A stretch of DNA of 64,000 nt from Capra hircus (taxonomy: Eukaryota > Chordata > Mammalia > Artiodactyla > Bovidae): the NCBI RefSeq assembly GCF_001704415.2, contig NC_030820.1, positions 37,678,036-37,742,035 on the forward strand, read 5' to 3'. The first letter of the stretch is position 1. Each line of letters opens with the position of its first letter. Below the pieces are notes generated by a model. The model was not told the DNA's origin, did no database searches, and saw nothing but the letters and a program-made list of their open reading frames with translations. A program made the translations under genes and the position numbers. This document shows, piece after piece, positions 46,301 through 58,300 of this stretch.

Positions 46301-49300
46301 TAAAATGTGGTCCCTAGGCAGCTGGTGGAGAGAGGCAGGAACAGACTTCCTTCCCCAACCACGTTCAGTGCTGTGCTGTGGGCCTGTATCACCTGGTCCA
46401 GAAAATACTGCGTGTGGGATATCACAAAGGGTTCCTTCTTTTCAAATGTTCTATTTCTACTGCCAAATCAAGCTTCATCTCACATATCCCCAAAGAAAAG
46501 TCTTTGTTACTAGCAATATCTGTTTTTGTTCTGCTTACTGTATCTAAATCTCCTTTACTGAACTTTACTCAAAAGTGGGCTTCCTCGAAAAGCTCTCTGC
46601 AGGCCTCCTCGTGGGAGTGGACATTTAGGACAACATCCGCAAGAGGCAATGTGACCACGTCCATAAATAAACATCAGAAGCGGTCTACCCTTCAGCCAGC
46701 TTCAGGGAGACTATCTGCAGGAAGACTAACACAAGTAGGCAAAGGATATATAAGATTTGTGATTGTGTTCTCTAAAATTAGAAGAGAGGGTGAGAAACAA
46801 AAGAAATAGGGAAGGGAGGAAAGGAAAAAAAACCCTGAAAATGAAAGACAGTGTTACAACTGGAGCAAGAAAAAAAAAATGACAGTGCCTCCATATTTGA
46901 AATTACATCATCATCTCACAATAAGAAACGCTCTGACACCCATTCAACAGAGTGAGACACCTCCACCAATGCAGGTAGGAAACAGTCTCCCAGATAGATA
47001 GTACATGAAAATGCAGTGTGTACTAAAAGTTTCTGGGGAAAAAAATTAAATGCTAGTTTGCTTTCAGGAGGGGCTTCCCTGGTGGCTCAAGATGGTCAGG
47101 AGTCTGCCTGCAGTGTGGGAGACCTGGGTTCGATCCCTGGGTTGGGAAGATCCCCTGGAGGAGGAAATGGCAACCCACTCCAGTATTCTTGCCTGGGGAA
47201 TCCCATGGACAGAGGAGTGCAGCAGACTACGGTCCATGGGGTTGGACATGACTGAGCGACTTCACTTTGCTTTCAAGAGTGGAAATAGGGCTTGGTGTGG
47301 AGAGGAGGCTTCTTTTTTTTTTACTTTCTTTCATTCTTTCCCTTTCATATGATTTTTTGTAGCTAAAAAGTAAGTGAAAATCAAAGAGGGGAGAGCTTGT
47401 TGAGTGAAGGAGTCTGTGTTCTGCTCCTCAGCTCCCTGGGCTGGGAGGGGTGGAGGTAACTCTTGTTCCTCCATGCACCCCACTCAAGCCTCTCCCAGCC
47501 TGTGCTTCTCCCAGTCCAATCTCTCCACTCCTTTCCTTTCGCCTCCAAACAAACAACACCATCATTTCCTCCTCTTCAATCAAGACGGGATTTGTTGGCC
47601 TTTCTTTCTCAATGTGGCCCAGATGGAAGATAAGGCCAGAGGGCCCCTTGGGGGCTGGGGTGGTGGTCGGGGCAGAGCAGACACAACTTCTCTGGTCAAC
47701 AGCATCCCCCATTCCCTCAAGTGACCTCCAACCTGAATTCCTCAGTCTCCCCCCATGGAACTCAGAAGCTTCCACAGGAATGACAAGCACCTCGAACTGA
47801 CTCTTTTATTCTAGCCAGAGTTGTAAAGGTATAACCAACATGGGTTACGCGCTCTGGAGCCTCCCACAAACTGAGAGGGTGACCCCAGACACGTGTGCCC
47901 TTTTCAGCTGGTTGCAGCAGCTATGCTTTCTCCTTTATAGCTTCTATGTTGACTGAAGTTTTTCACACAAAAGTAGTCACTTGTACAAATAAGGAAAATA
48001 AAATGCTTTCAATTAAAGCCATATTTGTCTGATGAGCCTGGCACATCTGGTCACAGTGACGAACAACACCCAGACCACACACCTGACACCTCCGCAGACA
48101 TGACTCGGCGTTTCCTCTCGCCCCTGGCGCCAGCGGTGCTCAGGGTCCCCAGGCATCGAGGGCAGAGACGGTGAGTACCGAGTCTGGCCCATGCTGGTTG
48201 CTCATTCTACTCTAAATGATAGATCTCCCCCGACCAAAAAACTAAACCGTCTCCTTCCATGGATGGCCAGCTGGTTCAACCTAAAAGATTTACACAAAGC
48301 CAAAAGAATATTCTCTAAAAACAGACCGATGACATTTTTCATGGGCTGTGAACTGAATATACATTCCTTTCTTGAAAGCTCTCCCCCATGCTCCCCCCCT
48401 CCATCCACTGTCTCATTTTGACCTGATGCTGGCCTCAGTGACCCTGTCACCTCCTCTCAAACAGAGCAAATCCCTCTATTCTGTGTGCAGTGAGTGTTCT
48501 TGGTTCCCCAACCGGACCCCCTTGAGTGGGCCCCCACTTGCCTGGGGCAGGACAGGCCTATAGAGCCAGTCCCACCCAAGACCCCGGGGGTATCAGGCTA
48601 AGGCCACATCCCTGCTACACTGTGCAGCTCCCCGCTGCCTCGCAGGCTTCTCCCAAGAGCCACCCTTCAATACATTGGTTTATAAGAATCACCATCTCAG
48701 GGACTTCTCTGGTCATCCAGTGGCTGAGACTATGCGCTCCCAATGCTGGGGGCCCGGGTTCAATTGGTCAGAGAACTAAAGATCCCGCATGCCACAACTA
48801 AGACCAGGCACAGCCAAATAACTAAAAATAAAAGTAATTATTTTTTAAAAAAGAAAAAGAATCACCATCTCAGAAACTGCTTGTAGGGAACCCAACCTAA
48901 AACCATCTGGATTGAAAATAGCCACTCATTTGCCAATATATTTTCACAAGATGGTAACAGAGCTGCTTCTTTCTATTCCAGTTTCTTTCAACCTGGAGTC
49001 AGATGTCATGTGGCTACTCCTCCCAACCCTCCATCTCACTAGTACACCCCCGATCTACTCTTTCTTTGGTGAAGTCATATCCAAAACAGAAGTCTAATCT
49101 TTTCTTTCATCTACTTGGATATTAAGGTCAGACATTTCCAGGCTCCGGTTTCCCTGGGTCTTTTCCAAGATGTTTCCTCCTGTTCTGAGTCTTTCCTTAG
49201 ATGCCCTGTTCTCTCCGGGGCTGCAGAGTGGAGGAGGAGATGAGGGGGAGGGGATTCATCCTGCTTTTTGGGCCCCACCCAGCTCTGTCCACCTCTCAAC

Positions 49301-52300
49301 ACTGTCCCTCCAATTCTCAAAACAAGGGTCCAGAGATCTTAGGTAAGTTTTTACATTAGTCATGGACTGGCCCAACTGGACTGGGAGCAATCGTAACCTT
49401 CATTGAACTAGCTACTGTACTTGGGAAAACAGAGTCCACATCTTTGCTTCTGGTCCAAATACAACATTTACCTGTCACTATCCAGAGCAAAAATCCAGCA
49501 TCTGCGTCTCAATCAAAGGCAAAGCCAAGTTCACAGAATTCTGGTGAGCTCTTTGGAGCTAGTGAGGTGGTTCACACGAGCTACAAGGTCAGAGGACCCC
49601 CAAGACTTTGCTCTTCTTACCGATTATCCCTTTGGCGTAGAGCTCAGAGCTTACAGGGCAGGCCTCTCGAGCCAGGAGGCCAGGTCTGTCCCTCCAGCTC
49701 CTGCTCAGCAGCCTCACCGCAGCTGGTGGCCTTTTGTTGATCTGCCAGCAGTTAATTTGTCAACAAGCCCTTGACTCCTCTCTCTGGTTCATCATTACCT
49801 GGAGGCAAGTCTCCATCAGAAAATAAACCAGAGCAGGGAAAACAGGTTCAAGACATTTCCTTAATACTTTTTGTTAACCACCATAAAGAATCTACCTGCA
49901 ATGCAGGAGATGTGTGTTTGATCCCTGGGTCAGGAAGATCTGGAGGCAGAAATAGCAACCCACTTCAGTATTCTTAACTGGGAAATCCCATGGACAGAGG
50001 AGCCTGGCGGGCTACAGTCTATGGGGTCACAAAGAGTTGGACACGGCTGAGCATCAGAAGACCAGAGGTCTAGAACTGGCTCTGGGCCCCTTAAGAAGCT
50101 TAAGGAGGAGTCACTTTAAGAGTTAAAATTATGATTAAAAATATTAAAATCATTATCTATAGATTCAATGATCTAAGAACTGTCCAACAGAGACTCAAAT
50201 GCAAATCACTTGGACTTTCCCAGAGGTCCTGTGGTTATGATTCTGTTCTTCCACTGCAGGGGGTGAGGGTTCAATCCCTGGTCAGGGAACTAAGATCCCA
50301 CATGCTGCATGGTACAGCAAAAAAAAAAAAATTCAAGTCACTTTGTAGTTTTATAGTTCACGATTTTTTTTGGTGGTAGGGCTGTACCACCTAGCTTGTG
50401 GGATCCCAGGGATTTTCGGCCTCTCCTTTAGTAGTCACTAGAGGTCTTTCTTGCTCCTCTTTCAGGGCTCAACCAAGAGGACACCTCCTCCGAGAAGCCT
50501 CCCTGATGCCACTTTCTCTTCTGTCTGGCACACCCACTGGCTTTCTTGGGGAGTCCAGGGTTTGGGTTCTTTCTCCCTATGTGGGCTGAGGTCTCTGGAA
50601 GCACAGAGGTGAGTCTTCAGGCCTCAGGAAAACTCTGCCAACTATTTCAACGTTTACCACCTCTAATAGCTCATATTTACTAAGTGCTTACAGAGTGCAA
50701 AGCACTTTATACACCATTATTGCCCTGAAATCTCACAGCCCTCACTTAGGTGATAGGTATTTAAACCCCATGCCCACTTTAGAGATGGACAAACTAAAGC
50801 AAAAAAGAAAAAGTAATTTGGACAAGCCTGCACAGACAGCTAGCTCAGATCTGGATTTCTTAACCACTATGTGACTGATTCAACTTGCAAACTCTTCCCT
50901 GAGAGTGGTCAGTCCCTCATATTTCTACTAACGGAGAATTAACTCAGTCACAGATGAGGCAGCTCCATGTTTACTCCAACTGACCGTACCAGTAGCCCAC
51001 AGTGCTCCCCGAGCCCCCTTCACTTTGTCTTAAAGGCCAGGCCCCAGGATCAGAGAGTGGCCAGAGAACCCATCAGGCAAGGTGCTGCAGAAGAAATAGG
51101 CCATGCCTTCTACGACATCCTCAGAAAAAGATGCAAAGCTGAGGAACTCTCCAGGACAACCAACGACAAATGACTGGGCAACCGGTCCCCAGTTTCTTAA
51201 CCTCTTGGGTTAGTTGCCTATTAGACCAGCTTTGTAGCCACTTGTTGGGTCCATTGATAGCTGGGGCTGCCCCATCAACCACAGAACCCCTCCAACTTTC
51301 ACAGGACCATCTACCACCTACAGGACCCTTCACCCTATTTAGGACCCTCCACAATTACACTGGACTCCCACCACCTATAGGACCCTTCACCCTATTTAGG
51401 ACCCTCCACAATTACCCTACCACCGGCCACTTCCTAAGCATTCTTCCTGCCTCAACCCAAGGCAGGCCACAGAGGTCAAACTTTTACAGGTTCTCTCATG
51501 TTCAGGACTGAAATGAAAGTATTAAAGCTAGACCCCAGAGAGTATCCTCTACTGATTCCACTTTCATCACATTCAAAGCCAGACAACAGTCAGTGCCGCT
51601 GCCAGAAGTCAGGCTAACAGTGCCTCTCGGGGGTAAACTGACAGTGACCAGAGCGGGTTCGGGACAGGGCAGTGACTCACAGGGTCTGTCAATACTCCAG
51701 CTGGTTAGATGGGTGTGTTCACTCTGTAGAAACTCCTACATTCTCAAACTGTGCTCTTATGACATGTGTGCTCTTCTGGATGCATTGTTACTTTTAAATG
51801 AAATTTTAAATGAAAATTTCACTTTAGCAAAGTTTTTTTAAAGGAAAAAAGAAAAACTTTTAGCATGCCAGACCACTCTTTGGGGTGAAGGACACCCTTC
51901 TGAGGCCAGGAAGGAGCTCACAGCTAGTACCCTAAGAACAAAATGTGCGACAGAGTCTATGAAGGAAATCTCAATAGCAAGGATCTGAGAAGGGCCCTGT
52001 GCGGGGCTTGGGGAGATGGGAGCCCCACTGAGAGAGAGGAGTGGACATTTCCCCCCCCCAAAATGCCAGGGGGTGCGGAAACCCTGAACCCTGAAAGGGC
52101 CTGAGGGATCAGCAGGACTATAACAAATTCTAAGGACTGTAGGGAGAGAGAGAGGGACCCGCATAAGACTGACTGGTCAGGATGGGATGAGAGGATGGAG
52201 CCCAGTGGGGTGCGTGAGGGTTCCGAGGGGCTGGGACAGGAGGCAGATTTGAAGATGGGAGCCAGACCCAGAGGGGCTTTATATGGAACCCAACAAGATG

Positions 52301-55300
52301 GAGACTTTGAATTTCATCCTGCCCAGAGTTGGAGATTTTTTTTTTAAGCTGGGAAATGGCATCTTAGAATTCTCAAGGGATCTCTCTGGCAAAGGTGTGG
52401 TCCTCAAGAAGCCTGCAGACCAGACATCTCCTACACAAAACTACGGAGGCTACCAGCAATCAGAGGTGCTGGCAGACCGGTGAGCAAGTACCCCCTAGGG
52501 CTATCTGTGGAAGGAGATGGTGGGGACACAGACCCACTGCACAAGAAGGGGGCGCTGAGGAAGGCTGTGCAGGGCAGGCCCGCCCGCCTGACCTGCCACA
52601 CCGGACCCTTCCTCCCCACCCCCGCAGAAGGCTTGGAGTGTGCTAAGTCTGCTGAGTGTTTTCTTTTTCTGAGCTCCCAGGAGGAACCAACGTGATGCTA
52701 TTTTGAGACAGGATCACTTCCCGAGAGAAAGAAGCACAAAATATCTGCAGAGGGACCACAGGAACCGCGTTCCAGCGTCAGCCCAGCCCAATGGCTGCAC
52801 CTGACGCCCAGATGCTCCGAGTGGGCATCCCAGGGCACTTCCAACCAGTGACCTGCCCTCAACCGCATCTCACTGGGGACGAGACCAGTCTGCGGCGGGG
52901 GCGGGGGGGAAGGGGCGGGGGTGGGTGGTCACGGGCCCCAGGGGGCACTGCTGCAGGTGGCCTGGCTCCAAATGGCCCTCCCTCAGCTCCCCTCACCCCC
53001 GCTCCGCTATCCTTCCAGAAACACGGCTCTGCTCAGGGCTCCCTCCTTCTTAACGCAGGAGCTCACGCCGCGCCCCTCACCTGTGTGCGTGCGCACATGC
53101 CGCTTGAGGTCGAAGGTGTCGTTGAAGCCCTTTCCGCAGAAGCTGCACAGGTGCCTCTTCACCTGGCTGTGGCACTTGAGGTGCCGGTTGAGCATGCGCT
53201 GCAGACGGAAGGCCTTGCCGCACAGGTCGCAGCTATGCAGGGCCGCATCGCCGCAGGTGCCTGTGGTGAACTGGGGCAGAGAGGGGCGTGAGGTCCAGTG
53301 CGGAGTAGGGGGGCGGGGGGAGGGGAGGGGTTGGCCGTGGCTTGGGCTGCCCCGCCTCCCACTAAAAATTCCCAACAGGTGTAGGCTTTGGGCAGCCAGG
53401 TGGAACAGAGCAGCTCCCCTACATCCATGCTCTTATTTCCAGCGGCGCCCCGCCCCCAGCAAGTGGGGGTGGGACCAGCAGCCTAGTGGGATGCACTCTC
53501 TGGAAGCGGGAGGATGGTGCCCTTCCCGGCCTGAGTCCTTCCTCCTTGCTAGAGCTCCAGCTGCCACCTTGGACCCTGAGGGGGAAGCGAGTGATGAAGA
53601 TGGAAGGGAGAAAGAGAGGAGTGTAGGTCTGATAACATCCCAGAGCCCCCAGAGACAGCCATAGTCAATTCCTTCCTTCCGGGCCTGCACCGAGGTTGAA
53701 TCCATCAAAATGGACTGTCTCCTCACCCCCTGGATCTGGCAGAGCCTCTGTCACTTCCAGATCTTAAGAGACCTAGCAGCGGCTTTTCTCCCTCCTCCCT
53801 CTTGGAAGCCAGAGGCCACCAAGAAGCCGGAGCACACCATGCTGTAAGGAAGCCCAAGCAGCTCGGCAGAGGAGCAGTGAGGTGCCAGGTGTGGATAAGC
53901 GGCCACTGGACCTTCCGGCCCACCCAGGACTACCACCAGCTGGGTGAACAAACTGGCCCAGAGGAGAACTGTCTAGCCCAGCCATGCCCCAGCTCCTGAC
54001 CCAGAATCATGAACAAATGACAGTTGGCTTCCGAAGGGACTAGGTCAGAATCCCACAGCTTCATTACCAGAAAAACCATAATCAAATCCCAGGTTCTGAA
54101 CGGTCCACTCCATTGTTTCAACTGCATTTGCTGCCTCAAAGGAAGAAACAGAATCTCTATGTGATGGAAAACACCAGATCTACTATGTTCATCAAAGGTT
54201 TCCTAGATCCTTTAGAAGATGGATCCAATTGTTCTGCCAAAATTCTATTCATCAGTTCAGTTCAGTTCAGTCGCTCAGTCGTGTCCAACTCTTTGCGACC
54301 CCATGAATCGCAGCACACCAGGCCTCCCTATCCATCACCAACTCCCGGAGTTCACTCAGACTCACGTCCATCGAGTCAGTGAAAAACTTGTTTCAGACAA
54401 GTGTCATTCACAAGAAGACTTGGTCCTTTCCTGGCTTAACACCTTCCACGTCTCAAACATCCTCCTTTCATCCACCCAAGGTACCACCTCCACCAAGCCC
54501 CAACTCACCTGTTCCCTCCCAGATAAGCTTCTCCAGGCTCTGCAATGCCTGTCCCAATATCCCTAATACCAGAGCCTCTCAAACCCCAGTGTGCACATGA
54601 ATCCTCTGGGGGTCTTGTTAAAATGCAACTTCTGATTCAGGAGGTCTGCTGGGGTCTGAATTTCTAGCCAGCTCCCAGGAGACGTCACCGTGCAGTCCAC
54701 GGACCACACTTGAGACATGAAGGACTGGCCTTCAGATGATTTAGCACTTTATTCCAACTCATTCCAGAGGCTTCCATCACACAGAAGCATTTCCTCAGGG
54801 TTCACCTGTTTTCCTCAACTAAATGCGTGGTGGAAGTCAGCAAGCGTTTGTGCAGGTTCCAGCCCCCATACCCCAAGCCTAGATGGCAGCCCTGCACCAT
54901 GCAGGTCAGAAAGAGTTTCTGGGCGATGACTCACAGGTGGCAGAATGTGAAGACCCCAGAGCAGGGCTTTTTAATCGGCCCCCTCCAGTGGTTCATTCTC
55001 AACTGTTCCATCTTAGTCTCAGCCGACATTAATGTGTGCCTAATCGCAGACAGAGCCTGTGCTCTGAGCTGGAGGGTGCCCCATCACCAGGATGGCTTGT
55101 CCCCAAGAAGCGGCTGGTCTAGGCACAGGCCACTGCCATCCAGGAAGTCCAGGGTGCAAGAGGCTGCTCAGAGGGGCACCTAACCCCAGACGGGGGTGGG
55201 GGTGGGGCATGTCCTGGTGCAAGATAACATGCTTCTAGGGAACTGAGTGTCTCAGCCACAGAGGAGGAAGAAGACGGGGGAAGGGCAAAGAAGATTCAGG

Positions 55301-58300
55301 AGAGGGCTGGGAAACAGGAGCAGCGTTGGGTCCAGCCTGGCTAGCCTGAGCCCTGGAGAGCAGCTGATGAAGAGAGCCGAGGAAGCAGAGAAGCGGAGAA
55401 GGGCAGGGCTCTACCTGGGGTCCCTGATGAACTGGACTGTCAGAGGGAGGTGGGAGGTGGGGCACACTGGAAGATACAAGAGGACCATGGGGCTTGAGTC
55501 TAAAGACCTTCCTGTGTCCGCTGACGTGGTGGGATGTGACAGAGCCTGAGGGCGACTCCGCCGTGCCCAAGGCTCTCCCGTCACCAGGACAGGTAGTGGT
55601 CTCCTCCTCGTCCACAGTGCCCAAGTCCCCATTCTGGTCACTGCCTCCATTGAAGGGATGTGAAAAAGACTAAATATAACCCAAATCTTGGCAAAGGGTA
55701 CTTGGAGCTTCTCAAAGCCAAGTCTATACAGGAAGGTCATCTGAGAGGTCACACAGCTAATAAAATAGAACACAGGCAAATGACCCTGGTCATTCTGATT
55801 AGAAACGCGAAGAAAGGGAGAGCTGTCTTCTGAAAGCCCCGCATCAACGTGCCCAGGGAGCATGCCGACCACAGCTCCAGCCTGGACTGTTAATACTTTA
55901 ATCCTCTCAGTAAATTCCTATTTTAAAAATGCTCTGCATGCAACATAGATACTTCCTGTACTGGAAGTATCTGTCCAGGGTGGGACAGTATACTGTCCAG
56001 GGTGGAAATCTCATATCAGTGGCACTTTTTGGTTTGAAAAGAAGAAAATGCTGAGGGCAGAGGGGAGGGGCTCAGTAACCACTGAAGGTGGTGCAGAGCC
56101 AGCGGGCCATCTGACTGAGCAAGATATAGACAGCTTTCTTTCTCACCTTGGGAAGCAAAGAGGAGTGAGGGGACTCCAGAGGGAGGGCACCTCATTCTCA
56201 GGGAGCTTCCCCCTGGTCTTCCCAGAGCAAAAGGAAAAGTTCTCCCATGAGCCTCAGCGAAGGAAGGGTTCCCATTTCTCCATATTTGTGCGCATCCCCA
56301 TTTCACAATATGGAAAACGGAGTTACCGCTAAATGCTTATCCGGAGAATCCCCAGAAAGGACCACCTGGTGCCTGTAAATGTGTCCTGAGCAGTCCAGCC
56401 CCAGACACTGATGAATTGTATCCAGAGCCTCTAAAGAGAGTCTCTCTTTGAAAGATGTAGGCTTAATTAAAAGGCAAAAGATCATGGCTGATAAAGCCAG
56501 CTTCTGCCAAACTAGTTCACTTGTCAGAAAGAAAGCATAGGACTTTCCTGGCGGTCCACTGGTTAAGACTCCAAACTCCAATGCAGGGGGTGCTCATTCA
56601 ATTCCTGGTTGGAAAATCAGATCCCACATGCTGAACGGCCAAAAAAAAATTTTTTAATGGCAAAGGGGAAGGAAAAATTCCTTCATCAGAAAGAAAAGAG
56701 AGATGCCTTATTAGTCAGCCATAAGAAAGAATGAAATGTTGCCATTTGTAGCAACATAGACAAACCTAGAGATGACCATAAAAGTGAAGTCAGAGAAAGA
56801 TAAATACTACATGATATCACTTAAATGTAGAATCTAAAAAATAATACAAATGAACTTATTTATGAAACAGAAATAGACTCACAGATATAGAAAACAAACA
56901 TAGTTACCAAAGGGGAAAGAAGGAGGGGAAGAGGGGTAAATTAGGAGTATGGGATTAACAGATACACACTACTACATATAAAACAGATAACCAACAAGGA
57001 TTTACAGTATAGCCCAGGGAACTATATTCAATATCTTGTAGTAACCTATAAAGGAAAAGAATCAGAAAAAAAAAATATATATATATATATATGTATAACA
57101 GAATGTCTTTGCTGTACCTGTCAAACTAACACAATATTGTAAATCAACTATACATCAATTTAAAAAAAAAAAAAAAAGGAAAAATCCCCAAGAATTCTGC
57201 AGAAAAACATTCGGAGGATAAATTTCTAAAGATGAAATTTATCCCACAGAGCGCACTTCACATATGCCTGGAACTTTGGTCTGGATAGCAAAAGGCGGGA
57301 AAACTACCTACATGTCCATCAATAGGGACTTGTTACGAAATTTAAAAAGATGGTAGGATCATATAACGAAAGCAGCTAGCAAAAAAGACAGAAGACTGAC
57401 TACCAGCCACCTGAGTAAGCCCTCCTGGATATCCCGCCCAGTCAACCTCCAGGAGATTCCAGTCCCACTGGCATCCGACTGCACCCACAAGAGAGACCCC
57501 AGGCAACACCCACCCAGCTGAGCACAGTCAAGTCACAGAACTAGAAGATATCACACTATACCAAGCTACTAAATCTGGGGTTGTCTGTGAAGCAGCAGCA
57601 GATCACTGGAATGGTAATAGATGTATCACATTCTCTTAAGACCACCATATTTGTGAGTGCTAAGTCGCTTCAGTCGTGTCCAGCTCTTTGCATCCCCATG
57701 GACCGTAGCCCGCCTGGCTCCTCTGTCCATGGGATTCTCCAGGCAAGAATACTGGAGTGGGTTGCCATGCCCTCTTCCAAGGAGGTCATCCCGACCTAGG
57801 GATCAAACCCGTCTCCTGGAGCTCCTGCACTGCAGGCGTATTCTTTACCACTGAGACACCAGGGGAAGCCCCAAATGGGATTAGATGAGCTCTTTTCTTA
57901 AATTCAAATCCTGCTCTACCACTCACAGTCTGGGAAGTAGGCAAGTTACTCAACCTCTCTAAGGGTAATTTCACACCCCTCCCCCCATAAAATGTGGGCA
58001 ATAACGATACTTGCTTCTTGGGATTGTTAAGGAATACTAGTTGCCCGGTAAATCCTAACTCTTAGAGTTTGACAAGTTCCAGCGTCCTGTGATCCTAAAT
58101 AAAACGTAACAAAACCTCTTGTTTCTCCACCTGTCTTTTGAGTTTTCCTCTCACTGATGGAAGAAAAAGGGAACTAACCTTCAGTGTGGGTCACTAGACC
58201 CCAGTCCTTCATCTGCAATTCTGAAATCGAAAAAGTTCCAAAAACCAACATTCTCTCTTATCTCCATTGGCAACAAAACCAGAAGCTACCGTCTGGTGTC

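Larger units (their letters stand above)
40321..53080 (-). other. OVOL2: OVOL2 intron 3
   Basis: About 12.8 kb. It holds L1 pieces (40437-41345, 42600-43412), a nested BovB, several Bov-tA and CHR copies, MER5A-like pieces, MIR copies and a 57-bp tandem duplication. I see nothing recognisable in 41350-42315, 44470-45530, 46320-47055, 47280-48680, 48880-49880, 50335-50650, 50865-51300 and 51425-53080. The donor is CACAG|GTGAGG (exon end 53081). Confidence 0.85.

Noticed and set aside
52791..53664. Plus-strand open frames opposite OVOL2 exon 3
   Set aside because: They are shadows of the zinc-finger exon, which has clear splice sites and zinc ligands on the minus strand.
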